Shown here: positions 37,440-50,424 of the stretch, piece by piece
Layout of the letters: each line of letters opens with the position of its first letter
Numbering within the stretch: the stretch's first letter is position 1
DNA from: Cryptomeria japonica
Lineage: Eukaryota; Streptophyta; Pinopsida; Cupressales; Cupressaceae
Assembly (NCBI RefSeq): GCF_030272615.1
Contig: NC_081415.1
Location: 377,813,892-377,877,891, forward strand
DNA: 64,000 bases
Reading direction: 5' to 3'
Notes under the pieces: generated by a model
Database searches by the model: none
Told to the model about the DNA's origin: nothing
What the model saw: only the letters and a program-made list of their open reading frames with translations
Program-made: the position numbers and the translations under genes

Positions 37440-39357
37440 TGTAATGTCCCCACTTTGATTGCATAGTGAGAGTGTGAAAGAAATGAGAGTGTGCACCATG
37501 AATTTTGAAATATGGATTAGTCTTAGTATTTTTGACATCGACAATTAGATTGCGTAATGCAAAGTGCATTGCTACATAGTTCAACTTCGAAGTTTGAAAC
37601 TCAAAAGTAATTACAAACTGCAAAATATTTTATGTCCCCAATCAGGCATTCATAGGAAATTGACAATTTTATAGATCTTTCTGATTGCAATATCTGAATT
37701 ACACACTGAAACTCATCAATCTTTTGCTGATGTCTTCATTCCTTATTGGTAGTTCTTAAAATGCAGCCTAAGCAATGATAGATCCTGATAAAGAAGAAAA
37801 TAATATAACAGCCAATACCATAATATGACAGCATTAAATCCCACCCATAGTTTTCTGGTAAATTTTAATGCAATGGGAGTAGTATCAACGTTGTTGCTAT
37901 AATCTATGTGATTCTTTGTAATGTGACAGCAGACAACATTCAGAAATTCAGGTAGATCAGTTGACAAGAAAATATTAGTTTAACACTACCAAAAAGTAAT
38001 GTAGACAATAAAATTGTGTGTGTCAGAGCCTGTCCCTTCTTGCTGTGATTTCCCTTTTTTGTTATATTTATGCTAACCGAGACAAAAGCTGGCAGCACTG
38101 GGTGCACCTTCCTCTCAATGGTTTTGGCTTATGGTAATCAATTTACAATTCCTAGCATATACAGCCTACTAATATATGTGATTCCTTATCAAATAACACC
38201 AATCGCCATGCTTGCTAATTTTATATAATATCTTCAAGGAAGCAAGAAATTACCAATTTAAATCTTTATTAAACTGCAATCTCTTCCAAGGCAGCTCCAC
38301 TGAAATCTACCAAGTTCAAAGGTCCCTAGACCTGTGATTAATCTGAGTCAGCAGCCAATTAGACAATTGCTGTGGTCGACCACTTCTGCTTATTGTACTA
38401 CTGCAATTTCCAGTAAGGCGGTGCAACAGGTAGTGAAATTGTTGGTTCATACTTATCTGGAAATTTATTGCAAACTGGATATTGATTGGTTTTGTACAAT
38501 GGTGATCTCTGTCTGAAATCACTCCAAGGAATTGTTGCTTTTCATCTCCAATTCCAGACCTAGAGGGTTTTCATTGTCAAGTTAATTGAACTGAACTTTC
38601 GTGCTCCACAAGGAGTAGAAATTAGATAATAAAATGTCTTCTTCGCCCCACTCAATCGGTCCTATAGTTCCCACATTGATTGGTTTTGTACAATGGCGAT
38701 CTCTGTCTGAAATCACTCCAAGGAATTGTTGCTTTTCATCTCCAATTCCAGACCTAGAGGGTTTTCATTGTCAAGTTAATTGAACTGAACTTTCGTGCTC
38801 CACAAGGAGTAGAAATTAGATAATAAAATGTCTTCTTCGCCCCACTCAATCGGCCCTATAGTTCCCACCCACCCTAGCAACTATAATTTCTTAGTCAGTC
38901 TACCTCTGCCATTAATCAGCCTGCTAGAATAAGGGGGGCTGGGGATTCTAGTGCCGACCCATGACCTAAACTCTCATGAAGGAGTCCAGGTTACGGGCTT
39001 AACCTCCTAATTTCCCATATCCATTCTCAATGCAAGGGGGGAGTTCCTAATTTTAGTGCGTTCCTAATTTATCACCCTGCAAAATAGTTAAGAGGAAGAT
39101 ATAACTGTTTCTGTTAAATAGAATTTCCCTTCAAAAGACATAACTCTTCAAATGACCCATGATTATTTGAAAGGAATTATAATTTAAAATAAACTTTAAT
39201 TACAAGAGGCCTATCTTCAATATTTTTTTTTTAATTGTTTTTGCTTTATTATAATTTTGCAATATAACTTAAGTGCACCTTTTTGTGACTTTATGACCTT
39301 ATTTGTTGAGAGGTGCTTGGGCTTTTCTTGGTTTAATTTTTAAGAGGGGACATTACA
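37440..39357. mobile_element. candidate element with ends TGTAATGTCCCC / GGGGACATTACA
   Basis: The left end reads TGTAATGTCCCC and the right end GGGGACATTACA, a perfect 12-bp inverted pair of the type that ends the LTRs of element C and the solo LTR at 44005-45850. The interior does not resemble those LTRs, and the flanks (TCTAT and AATAC) are not a TSD. It may be a distant relative, or two unrelated ends. The interior is non-coding and holds a 193-bp tandem duplication. Confidence 0.4.
38481..38866. repeat. 193-bp tandem duplication
   Basis: ATTGATTGGTTTTGTACAAT begins both units, at 38481 and 38674. The copies differ at only a few positions over 193 bp, so the duplication is recent relative to the surrounding decay. 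Confidence 0.85.
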
Positions 39358-40330
39358 AATACAAATGCCAAACTCCAAACGAAAAGTAACACAAAGTACG
39401 ATCCTCTAGGGAGTTGCAGATTGTGATGACGAGGCTCCAATGGTCATGCCCTTCCTAATTTAATTCAATTGCTCTTCATCAAATACCTTGGCCTCCCTCA
39501 AGAGAGAGCTTTTCCTCGTAAAAAGTGGATCCTCTTGATACGTGATCCGTTTTGAATCTTTAGAATGCCCTAACCCTAACCATCCATAACTACATGCTGA
39601 AAAGGGCTTAGGCAAGCTTTTTTATTTATTTTTTATTTTTTAAAAGATTATATTTATATATAAAATACACCTTGCACAACACTCTAGACCTTCGCTTATG
39701 TAGCAACCATGAAACATCTTAGGCAACAAAATTGATTTGTGTAGCATCAACTTTCACAACAATTCAAGTAACCTTGACATTGTTGCACAAGGTGTTTGTG
39801 TTGCTGCACAGGTCAAAATTGCTGCATAAGTTGTTTGGGTTGCTGTGCAAGCTGATGTTGCTGCATAAAACCCAAGTTCCAGGTTGGTGTGCATGTTGTG
39901 TTTACATATATGCATAAAAAGAATTAAAAAAAATTCACCCTAAGTTATTGTTTTCTGCATGTGTTGGTGAATTGAGTTGGGGCAAAAGTTCAGGGTTCAC
40001 AGATAGGGTTAAGGCATACTAAAGCATTAAAAACCCTAATCCTAAACCATGTTAGCATTTTAATTGTCTTGTTCAGGACAACACAAAATCAAACAATGTG
40101 TAAGGTAGAATCATTCCTCAGATTTGAAAGAGAAGCTCCCTTTTTCAGTTGAAGTTAATCAAATGATAATTTTTCCTCATGTGAAAAATTAGAACAAACC
40201 TAAAACTACTAGGATCTCTTTGAGCATGCACTACAAACTTATTTAAAGGAAAACTAACTATGTGTTATTAGGGTGGGCACAAGGCTATTCAACACTTCTA
40301 CACAATACAAGAGGTTTTGTGATATTTGCC
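39358..40330. other. intergenic DNA with a short GTTGCTGCA-type repeat
   Basis: No gene recognised. At about 39778-39870 TTGCTGCACA, TTGCTGCATA, TTGCTGTGCA and TTGCTGCATA follow each other at roughly 15-30-bp spacing. The ORF through it is a repeat artefact. Confidence 0.45.
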
Positions 40331-40786
40331 TAATGGGGAAAACCTAAACAATTAGCAAATGCTCACATTTATCAGCTAAAGCCAAACACTAAATATTGTA
40401 AGTAGAACAAATGGATTGAATTGAATTAAAGAGACACATCTGAAAATTCAATCAAGGAATAGCATACTGTTGATGTGTGTTTTACTCACATACGAACACA
40501 GAATAAAATACCAAAGTATTTTACCCTCTCTTGAACAAAGTCTCTCAAGTGCTATGCTTAATGGTGAAAACCTAAACAATTAGCAAATGCTCACATTTAT
40601 CAGCTAAAGCCAAACACTAAAAATTGTAAGTAGAACAAATGGATTGGATTGAATTAAAGAGACACATCTGAAAATTCAATCAAGATATAGTATACTGTTG
40701 ATGTGTGTTTTACGCACATACGAACACAGGATAAAATACCAAAGTATTTTACCCTCTCTTGAACAAAGTCTCTCAAATGCTATGCT
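40331..40786. repeat. 228-bp tandem duplication at the end of element E
   Basis: Two units, 40331-40558 and 40559-40786, share long near-identical runs (AACCTAAACAATTAGCAAAT, then TGTTGATGTGTGTTTTAC). The likely end of the element E LTR (TGTTGATG) occurs in both units at 40468 and 40696, so the duplication spans LTR end and flank. Confidence 0.85.
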
Positions 40787-41705
40787 TCGCGATCAAATGA
40801 GACAACTCCAAGGTTATGAAATGTCAGGTCTTGACTCGTGGGTAACTCAATGATTTGATGTGATTTTGCTGTTTTCACTTGTGGACTTACATAATTGTTC
40901 GATTTGGGGAATCTTCTCATGAATCTGGATTTGGAATAGGTATGCCGATGACTTAAGATTTTGCAATGAAGTTCCTGATTCTAATCTAACAAGGATTTCT
41001 AAAAAAGGACAAAAGGAATAGGGTTTAGAAATTTCTATTCTAAAACCTATAATGCAAGAGGCAATGAACAAATTCAATGGAATCCTACTAGGCAAGGTCT
41101 CACCATCAAAATGAACAATTTGACGCAAGCTTAGTGCAATCCTCTTAGGTAAAATTCATAAATGTTCAAATCATTACCATCAAACATTGATACCATTCAA
41201 AGCAATGCATAACAATGGACATATAACAATTGAAGTTAAGTTCGCATAAAATTCTAGTTGACCACACAAGACACTTACAATCAGCAAGAGGCTAGTGGTA
41301 CGGATTTAATGGATTCCACACAAATGCATTCAATAACTCTTTCTTTCAATCTAAATACTTGAAAACAAATTCTAATCTAACTTGGAGGCAATGAGAACCA
41401 CAAATGCATACAACACTTACACAAAAATCACCAAACTTGAATGATTGTTATTCAAATCTGTAGCATGTAGACGACAATTCTAAAAAATCTCTCTCTTACA
41501 AATGAGAGGCAATGGGGTTTATATAGAGTCTGAAAAGAAATGAATGGCCAAGATTCAATTTGAATCAAGGGCCAGGATCATGCCAATACAACCCTAAAGT
41601 TGCCCTAATTAGGGTTTACATCAAAAAGTGAATCACCAACATGTGTTCCAATGGAATGACGCCTAATCACCATATAGGGAATCTTCTAGAAGATTTCGGC
41701 CTACA
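40696..41705 (-). repeat. 3' LTR of element E
   Basis: Read on the minus strand the LTR starts TGTAGGCCGAAATC at 41705, directly after a polypurine tract AGAGAGAGGGA (41716-41706). It carries a TATA box CTATATAAACC (41526-41516) and ends ACACACATCAACA at 40696. The 5' LTR was not found, so the length of about 1,010 bp rests on the TG...CA ends only. Confidence 0.6.
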
Positions 41706-41735
41706 TCCCTCTCTCTAGTAGCATATTCCAAGAAT

Positions 41736-44700
41736 CTAGCCAATACTGAATCTAACTCCTCCATGGAAATGTTGGGGCAAAGTCTCCTGTTGTGCATCAA
41801 TCACATCCAACGCATCCGAACAAGCATCCAAACTATTCTCCCAATCTGGTATAAGCTTCTGCGAATTATGGACATGGATCAACAGGGAAACCAAATCATC
41901 AATTTGATTCTTCTTCAAAGAATCCAACTGGTTGAAGTATATGAACTTCATCTTATCTCTCAATTCTTCTAAGTGTAGACAGTTGGAAGCACTAACATCT
42001 ACCCCTAACAACTCTTCAATGGATGGAAGGATCTTTGAATTGTATCTCCTAAATTGATCCTTCCATCTCTACACAATCCTTCTGTGCATGCTCGTAAGTA
42101 GATTTCCACATGGCCAATGAGCAATACCAACCCTGGAAATCATATCTATCTCCTGCGTGCACAACTCCCTCATGGATCAACGTGGACATAGGAATCTTCT
42201 TCAACACTCTAAGGCGGGGAATAGTCTTCTCCTAAATAGGCTGGAACTCATCCCAAACTCCCTCCAAATACTGAATCCTGAATGCAAGCATTGACATTCT
42301 GTCGAATGCCTGGACAAATTGAGTAAGGAAATCATCTGCTTGCTTTATTACATTTTTAATCCATTTATCAAACTCTGCATGTGTATTCTTTGCTGCCTCA
42401 TGATCAAAATGAAGTCCACGATCAAGTGCGATAGGCGAGACAAATGTGGGATCTTCTTGTCTTATCCCTGCAATATACTCCTTAAGTTTGATGTTCTCTT
42501 CTTGATACATGTTTTTCTTCTCTATCTCCCTATCCAACCTTGCATTGATTACCCTAATTGTATCACCAAGTTCCTGGAACTCTTGCTCTTTTGTAGTCTG
42601 TCCAAGGGCAATCAAAATGATCTGAAAAATCGTAGGAGTAGCCACATCCCTAGTCACATCACCAATTGAGAGAACCACCTATGCAATTTGCATTCCTGTC
42701 TCATCTCTAGCTATATTGGAAAGCATCTTAGTCCTCTTTGGTTCTTTCTCTTTATTACTCCTAGCTAAGTAGTCATCAATGGGCTGGGCCTTTGTCATCT
42801 TCTTACTTTTTCTCCATGCTCCGTAGCAACCAATTGGGAATGGTGGACATTTCCTTCCCATCATCAAGACACATTTCTCGATCAAGTCCTCGCGATTTCA
42901 AGATAACATCATCATCATCCTCCTTGTCCTTGGTCAAATCATAAACATTATTGCCCAAACTAACCTCCAATTGGACAGTGGGAGATCTTGGCTACTCATC
43001 ATCTTCATGTCGTAATGCTAATGTTGCCGTGGCATGTAGCTCTTGATTATTATCTGGTAAAATCACTGTATTAGAGCATTGTTCAAATTTCTTGCTCTTT
43101 TCCGACACATCTACCTCCTTTACTGATGGGGAACTAAGCGGAGACAAAGGAGTGCTAGGCTTTTGCTTCTTTATTTGCTGACCAACTATCTCCTTCCTCT
43201 TTGCCTTGGATTCTCGAGGCATATACTTCCTTCATTTAGGAGCATGACTCTCCTCATCTGCATGAATCCTCACATCACTGATTTTTTTTGATCATCTTCA
43301 AGAGATGATTCCTTTTGTTTCATTTTCTCATAAGTGAAGATAACGCCCATATCTATCAATTTGTTCATTTGCTTGTCTACCCATTCTCTGGAGAAATCAA
43401 TGACATCTCTCATAAGCACATTCAAATCTATTACTTTTGGCTGTGACCAATTAGGCAAAAGGATAGATTTCTTCATTTCATTCTCATATTGCGGATGAGT
43501 ATGATCACTATCATCCACTATTTGATCCGGAATGAGAAAGAGTTCACATTTCCTTATGAAATCCACTGACATCCTGGACCACATCCTGTTCTTCACTACT
43601 TGTTCATCCATTAAATTTGCCCAGTAATCCTCAATATCAACCTTGTGTATGAATATTTCTCCCTTGATCCTTTCAACACCCTTATGGAGATCATATCTGT
43701 CTCTGCTCTTGTAAGTTCCAAGGCAATAGAATGCAATCTCATCAAATTACTGTACTAGTTGCTGTCGCAATATAGCATACCTCCAAAGTTTTTCCTATCG
43801 CAATAGGAAAAGTCATCCCTATTCTATGCTTCCCCTTCTGGATTAAATCAAATTCAAGAAGTTGTCTCACCATCTCAAGTAGGATCATTCTATCTGTAGG
43901 ATACCTAGGAAGTTTGTATGGTTCGGATCTGAATCTCTGAATACGTATGTGAAGGTGGGAAACTGTATGTACCATGATCCATATTGTTCAAATAACTTCG
44001 TTGCTGTAGTGTCCCCTAATTAGTTACACCTTTATTTAACCTAAATCTGGCCAAATCTATAAATAGGTAATTGGATTTAATAGGTGTACCTTTATATACT
44101 GTTTTCATGCAACCAAAGTAGAGAACATGTATGAAACAATATTTAAACTGAAATATGAATTATATATTAAATGACATCAAATCTTTTATATTAGTGACTG
44201 TTAGAATTATAATTGTTGGATATAATCAGATTATTATATTTCTCAGATGAGATCACATTATTATATAAAAGTCAGTTATTAATCAATTCCTTTAGTCCAT
44301 TAGTTGGATAGGGTGTCCAATAAACCATCCCTCCTAGGCCCAAGGGTAGAATACAATATCCCCCTTGGCTCCATATGGCAGGTGTTAGGCATCCATCATG
44401 GAGTGGCGTACCCAGAGAGGTGTTCTATTGCCGTTCCCCCTCCTCACAACTACCTTCTCCCTTAAAAGCCCAAGAGCAGATGCTTGACCCCTCTTGGCTC
44501 CATGTGGCAGGTATCAGGCATCCACTATGGAGTGGCGTACTTAAGAGAGGATCCCTCATTTGCAGTGAATCATTTATTATATTTATTCAATTCATTCCAT
44601 TTTGACAATCATTTATCATTACATTATATTACACTACATTCGTGCTTTGTGTTGGGTTTTCATCAATGTTTTCTGTTAGTATTACTATGTATCAATATTA

Positions 44701-46777
44701 ACCATTTACTGTCATTATTCCATTACAATCAATTTATTACTTACTATATCATATGAGTTCACAGCATTATAATAACTTGTGTGACTGAATTTTGACTTTA
44801 TTCTGTATTCTTGGATTTATGCATAGATTTACCTTTAAATGTTATATCTAACAATACTGTGATTTTAAGGCTGTCTGATAAATACATATATAATTTACCC
44901 TTCCACTTAATTTAATTTAATTGTCATAAATCTATTTAAGAACACCCACCTTAATTTATATTCAGTAATGCACATCTTTGGACTCTAATACATATATTGA
45001 ACTGACTGATATGATTTAATGCTGACTCAGAAAATCATAAATTACGTACCTGTTATTGCTCTGACTGCTTTTGCTTATCCCACTGGCTGACTGGGAGGTA
45101 CCTTTTGTGCTTTCCTCTTATCGTGCTCCTTCCTTATTATCTTCTCCTTATTCTCCACCGTGCCTCTCCTTTTCTATTTTCTTCCCCCTTCCTACTCCTG
45201 TGAGAGGTATTGGGCTTCCCTTAAATATGATAAGAGGGCCCCCTTGGGAAGGGACGTGGCTGTAATTAGAGTCACATCCTCCCCCCCTTAATCGCTGCTT
45301 ATCCCTTTTTGTTATTGTGACTTCGGATTGTCTTTTGATTATCATTCATTTTGTTTTTGTTAACATTCTTTTATCATAGGAAACTCTTATAAATGTCTAT
45401 TTAGTATATTTTAAAATAGTGTATGATGTAATTAACTACTGATTTGTAATCAGTAAATATTATCATGAATTAGTAATTAGTATATACAACCAATAACTAG
45501 TAATTAGTAAATAGTAATCAGTAATTAGTACTGATAAATTATGCATGACCAAACATGAATGTACACAAAAAGGATTATGGATTGGAATTTTAGCCATTGT
45601 CTTTACAATTTATGATTTTATTATATTTGGTTTTCATTATGGCATTCATCATTTGGTTTTTTCCCTTTTATATTTCATATTTGAGGGAGTCACAACTCTC
45701 CATTCCATGTCTTTTAACCATTCATTTACTTAATTAAATTTTAATAATATTCTCTTATATTTTAATTTTAATATATTTTTTATTCTTGTGCATTATAATT
45801 TTATTATTATTATTTACCATTAAATTATATTTCACAGTGGGGACATTACAGTTGCTGCCTTGGACAACCTGTTGTGGATCCAGCCTTGCAACATCCTTGT
45901 AATATACATGGTGAAAGCATTGTTCACCCTCCTATAGTCTTCAATTCTATGCATATCAAGTTGTGGATAACATTCACAACTTCTGTATTGTCCTGGTCCA
46001 TTCCTGACTTCACCTTTGCATATCAATCCCTTTTGTGTGACAAATCTTGCAAGTATGTATACAAGGTAGTAAGTCATGTTGAATGACTTAGTCATCTCCA
46101 CATTCCTCAATTGAAAATCTAGATTGTCGCTGATAATCTTTGCCCAATTGATCATTGTTCCTCGGGCACAATCTTGGATAAAGTAGAACATCCATCCTCT
46201 GAACAAGGCACCCTGAGGCATTCCCATTACTTGGTTGAGTAGGAATATCAAATCACTGTATTCCTCTTTGAAATCTGTACACATGAGTGTCTTCGGCACC
46301 TTGGAATGATGTGGCATTGGCTCAGTCATCCACTCCTTGTTCACAATAGTCTTGCATGCATCTGCCTTCAATTTGTATTTCGCTTCATATTCATCCTTCG
46401 TTCTTTCTTTCATATCTGCACTGTGAGGAATTCCAAACACTTCTGTAATTGCATCTTCAGCAAGGTAGGCAATGGTTAGCCCCTTGGGAGTCCGGATCAT
46501 AATGCCTTGCGCATTCCAGAACAAGCTCACTGCACTGTATAGACTAGGGAAACCCAACGGCGTGATATATGCCACTCCTCATGATATTGGCGTATATAGG
46601 AGAAACAAGTTGCTTCTTCGCTCTGAACATCCTAGACCGCATCCGCTCCATATTCAGAAATAACATGTTTGTGTTTGTGATTCCTTCCCATTGGGAGGAC
46701 AATTGGGAATCCAGATAGAATTTCTCTTGAACTATCTTTAACTGCTCCTTGCGAGCTCCAATCCCAGTTTTAGACAT
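41736..46777 (-). pseudogene. long unknown ORF of element E, no pol domains, split by a solo LTR
   Basis: Without the 1,851-bp insertion at 44000-45850, about 3.19 kb (roughly 1,060 codons) of former coding sequence runs on the minus strand from MSKTGIGARKEQ at 46777 to a stop at about 41736, only about 20 bases before the polypurine tract. Several frameshifts and stops break it. N-terminal part (46575-45850): globular-looking, with LTIAYLAEDAITEVFGIPHS and YPQLDMHRIEDYRRVN. Middle: RYPTDRMILLEMVRQLLEFD (about 43900-43840). Then a basic Lys/Ser/Pro-rich linker (43222-43000), and a coiled-coil-like stretch with EENIKLKEYIAG (about 42490). No protease, reverse transcriptase, integrase or RNase H motif is visible. 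I do not recognise the family. It may be a gag-like or a captured protein of a non-autonomous LTR element. Confidence 0.65.
44005..45850 (-). mobile_element. solo LTR inside the element E ORF, TSD GTTGC
   Basis: The ends are TGTAGTGTCCCC and GGGGACATTACA, and GTTGC is duplicated at 44000-44004 and 45851-45855. The right 200 bp (for example the run before TTCACAGTGGGGACATTACA) align with the right ends of both LTRs of element C, so it is a longer member of that LTR family. The strand follows that match. There are no coding regions; small ORFs at 44375-45345 are shadows. Confidence 0.85.
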
Positions 46778-49600
46778 GGTACCTGTATGAAACTCGAAGT
46801 CAATAACTTGGAAAATTATCCGAATAGCCTATTTTCAGAATTGAATAAGTTCTTGATTTTTTGTAATCTAGACAAATATGGGAATGAAAATCTGAAATTC
46901 TATCTACATTCTTCACAAATTCTGAAAATAGAATGAAATTGACAAGAATAAGGTCTAAAACCCTCATAAAACACTAAGGAAACATCCATTTTTAGACTTA
47001 TATGAGGTCTGATATAAAAGGTAAGTCTGAAGACACTTTGTATACTCAGAAAATTATCAAAATTAGGGTCGAAGGAGTCTACCAAAGATCAAATTTCACT
47101 TGGCAATGGTAAACAAAGCTCCGATTTTCAGTTTTCTAAGTCTGAAAACACCTCTCTAAGGGCAACAATGGCTGCCCAAAATCTGAGGACAACCTGCAAT
47201 ATTTATAAATCAGTCACTTAAAAGGTTGCTGCTGTGCAGAAACAGTCACATTTGATGAAATTTACCTTCCCAATGTCAAAGTGGTCAAATTTGGGCACAA
47301 ACAAAGGGCTGGTTAAAAACAATTAAGTCAAAGATAGGTCTGAAAAAGGAGTTTCAGACTTATACCAGCGATGGCACGCTCAGAAAATGCCTCCAAAATG
47401 CTCCCAAAATGATTTTTCAATGAAATCGCCTAAGTGGGAGTTGGCTGGGAATGAAAGATTAAGTCAGGAAATTAAGTTTCCAGCCAACAATGGAATTAAG
47501 ATAGCTCCCAACAATGGTAGAAAGTGCAGGTCTAAGTACACTCACAGCCTTCTAACATCAATGGCACCCAGCAAATTCAAGAAAATCACCCCAAAATATG
47601 GAGGAATCCACCTCCCAAACAAAATTGCCAAACTTTCAAGGTGGTGCCACTTCACCAAAAATCGCCCAATGTGTCAAAATGACCACCAAACTTGCTGCAA
47701 CCTCATCTTCAATGGCAGTGCTAGGTATAGCTGGGCAAAAATTGCCCTTTAACTTGCATCTCCAGCTCAAATGGTGTCCAATACTTAACTAAAATCGCAT
47801 AGCTTGAAAAAACTCTTCAATCAGCCACTTAGCTGCCTTCAATCAATCACATCAACAAATATAATAATATTTTAATGCTGGGTAGGCTCTTTTAAACTTG
47901 TTTTCACCTGGATGTTTCACCACACAAGCAATGTGGGATAAAACATTGCCTTTATAGCCTGCTTGAGAAAATCGATTTGCATCTAGAAAAATAATAATTA
48001 TTAAATGATTGTTGCAAACCATTAAATAATTGTTTTTATAATTAAATAATTGTTGTCAAATGCAAAAAAAATTAAATTTGGGCCCATGTGTATTAAATTT
48101 TTCACTTTCACCAAAATTGAGCCAATTGGGGGAAATCGCCCCATTTTTGGATAAAAATCCAAATGAAAAATTCATCAAAAAACCTCTTTATAGCTCTTGG
48201 GGGAAAAATGACCTCTATTGGGATAAAATTCTTGATCAAAAATCATCAAACTCGTCAAAAATGCCTCTAGGGGAAAATCGATTCCCATTTGGACTCCAAA
48301 AATCACTTCATTTTCCTCATTAAGTCCAAAAATTCACTTTTGGGGAAAATCGATACCCATTTGGATGATTATCTAGATCAAAAATTGATCAAAAATCATA
48401 CTTGGGGAAGTTTGCCATTCATCAGGAAAATCATCCGCACAAAAATCCATCAAATTTAATCATAAATTGACTTAGGGGAAAATCGTCCTTCATTTGGATA
48501 GGAAATTCCGTCTAGATAAAGTTCATTTGCACTCCAGGGGAAAAACGTGGGTCATCAGGAATATTTCCAACACTTAGTCAAAATTTTAGCCTCTTGGTGG
48601 AAAATCGCCCTCCATCAGGATTTTGAGTGGGGGAAAATCATGGGTCATCAGAAATTTTGAGGAAAGGCATCCCTCATCAGGATTTTTGACCTTTAGACCA
48701 TTAAAACATGGATTTTCATCGGGAATTGAATGATTTTTCCACTCAAAAACGTCTAGACACTTCAAATTTCATCTTTACGCAGCGGAACTTTGCCAATTTA
48801 TCAAAATTTGAGCAAGAAAATAGGAATTTTCTTGCGATAAAGTGCAAATTTGACTTGAATTACCCCCTAGGAGCAAGAAAATAACCCCTAAAGGACCTCT
48901 TAATGCTCGGGCACAAATATCTCCGACTTAGACATTTTAAACTCAATCACACACAAAAGCCTATACTTAGACAAAATTAGGATCACCTATACATCTAACA
49001 TTTATATGCACTCGATCCTATTTGAAAACTCAAAAAACCCTAATAGCACTTGGCATGATCACATTTCAAAATTCGAGACTTGGGCACTTAGAAGCTCAAA
49101 ATTGCCATCTACCACCAAAACCCTAAACTAACAAGACGCGGAAAGCAAGAAAGAGGGGGGTCCCCATTTGCAATGGGGCGATGTGTGAAAAGGTCACAAA
49201 ATGTACAAAGGTGCAATCACCAACTTTAAGGAAAGTTGCCTAGACAAAGTTTGCAAAGTCAATAAGTGACTCAATTTACATAGGCACACATACATAAAAA
49301 TTCACAATTAAACCTTGAAGAACACTTTAAGCAAGAAGTAGACATGCCAAATTCTATTCAAAATCCAAGTGCTATTTATAAGTGCTTACAATATTTTGTT
49401 TGCTATTTATTTAAGACAAATAAGGAAAAAACATATTGAAGTTTCTATGCTATCAATAGTTTGTTTGCATTCATAGATTGTCATCTAAAAATAGGATGCC
49501 TTTGAATAGATCCTCTAAAAGATCATCTCAAAACAGCTGTCATTTAATAATAGCATCTGCCAAAATTAGTTGTGGCAAAAATGACACTATTTAATAAAAG
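46778..49600 (-). other. leader region of element E with GGGGAAAATCG motif
   Basis: Non-coding on both strands. From 48125 to 48670 a motif close to GGGGAAAATCG recurs about ten times at irregular 35-80-bp spacing, often followed by a CCCATTTGGA-like phrase. This lies upstream of the element E ORF and could be its 5' untranslated leader. The element E 5' LTR was not found, and the border with element D is not fixed. Confidence 0.45.
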
Positions 49601-50378
49601 TAGCAGTGTGAAGGGTTGTCTTTGTCATTCTGTTTTTAGAGGAAAGGAAATGATACCACGTTAGAAAGACGAGAATTAGGAAAACACTCTCACCCTGCTA
49701 ATAATCAACCAAGATTATATCTGAAACTCAAAATTAGAATAACTAAAACCTGAAACTCTTTATATCTATCCAAAGAGGCTTCAAATAAGCTTGACAAGAA
49801 TATAAATTTATTGAAATTCTCTCTATATGGATAAGCTCCTCGAAAAACTGCTCTTGAAGAGAGATTACACCTCTTGGATAATTTCCTCTTACTCCCATAT
49901 GAAGAATTGATAGGAGGAAGGCCTAATTTATAGAATTTTTAAGGTAAACCTAAAAATATTCCTATTGGCTAGTTTACGTCATGTTGCGATTGATTAGAAT
50001 GAAGATGTGATAATGATTGGCTTGCTTGCACAACCACTTAAATTTTATAATTACCTAATTTCATAACAAGGAAAATGACTAATCATTTTAACTTTTAAAA
50101 AATATGGTTCATTGCGATTAGCATGAGTACACATGAGACCAACTAGATAACAACATAGATATCATCTAGAGGCAACTATGGAAGTCTATGAGTCACGACT
50201 TAGATTCTCATATAAGATGTCACTTTGGGGATTTGAATTTGGGTCTCCAAAATGAGAACCCTATGATTTAGCCAATTGAACTCAACCTTTTGGCCTCTTT
50301 GACTAATTATTCTAACTTACGAATATTTCCTACCTATGTAAACTTGAGATATAAGCTGTGTGCATGAACTCACCAACA
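49600..50378 (-). repeat. 3' LTR of element D (left copy, partial)
   Basis: Aligns with 56030-56551: AGAGGCTT near 49777 and 56169, GGAGGAAGGCC near 49913, TATTGGCTAGTTTAC near 49964, and the end CACCAACA at 50378. About 220 bp (roughly 50090-50310) are extra here. On the minus strand the LTR starts TGTTGGTG after a very G-rich polypurine region (about 50420-50379). The outer half does not align with the right LTR, so it is replaced or diverged. Confidence 0.65.
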
Positions 50379-50424
50379 CCCTTGGACCCCACTTCCCCCA
50401 ATGCCCCCCTTGCCCCCTCCCCAC

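Noticed and set aside
44005-45850. DNA transposon, because of the 12-bp terminal inverted repeats
   Set aside because: The right end is homologous to the LTRs of element C, which have a primer site beside them, so an LTR is the better reading.
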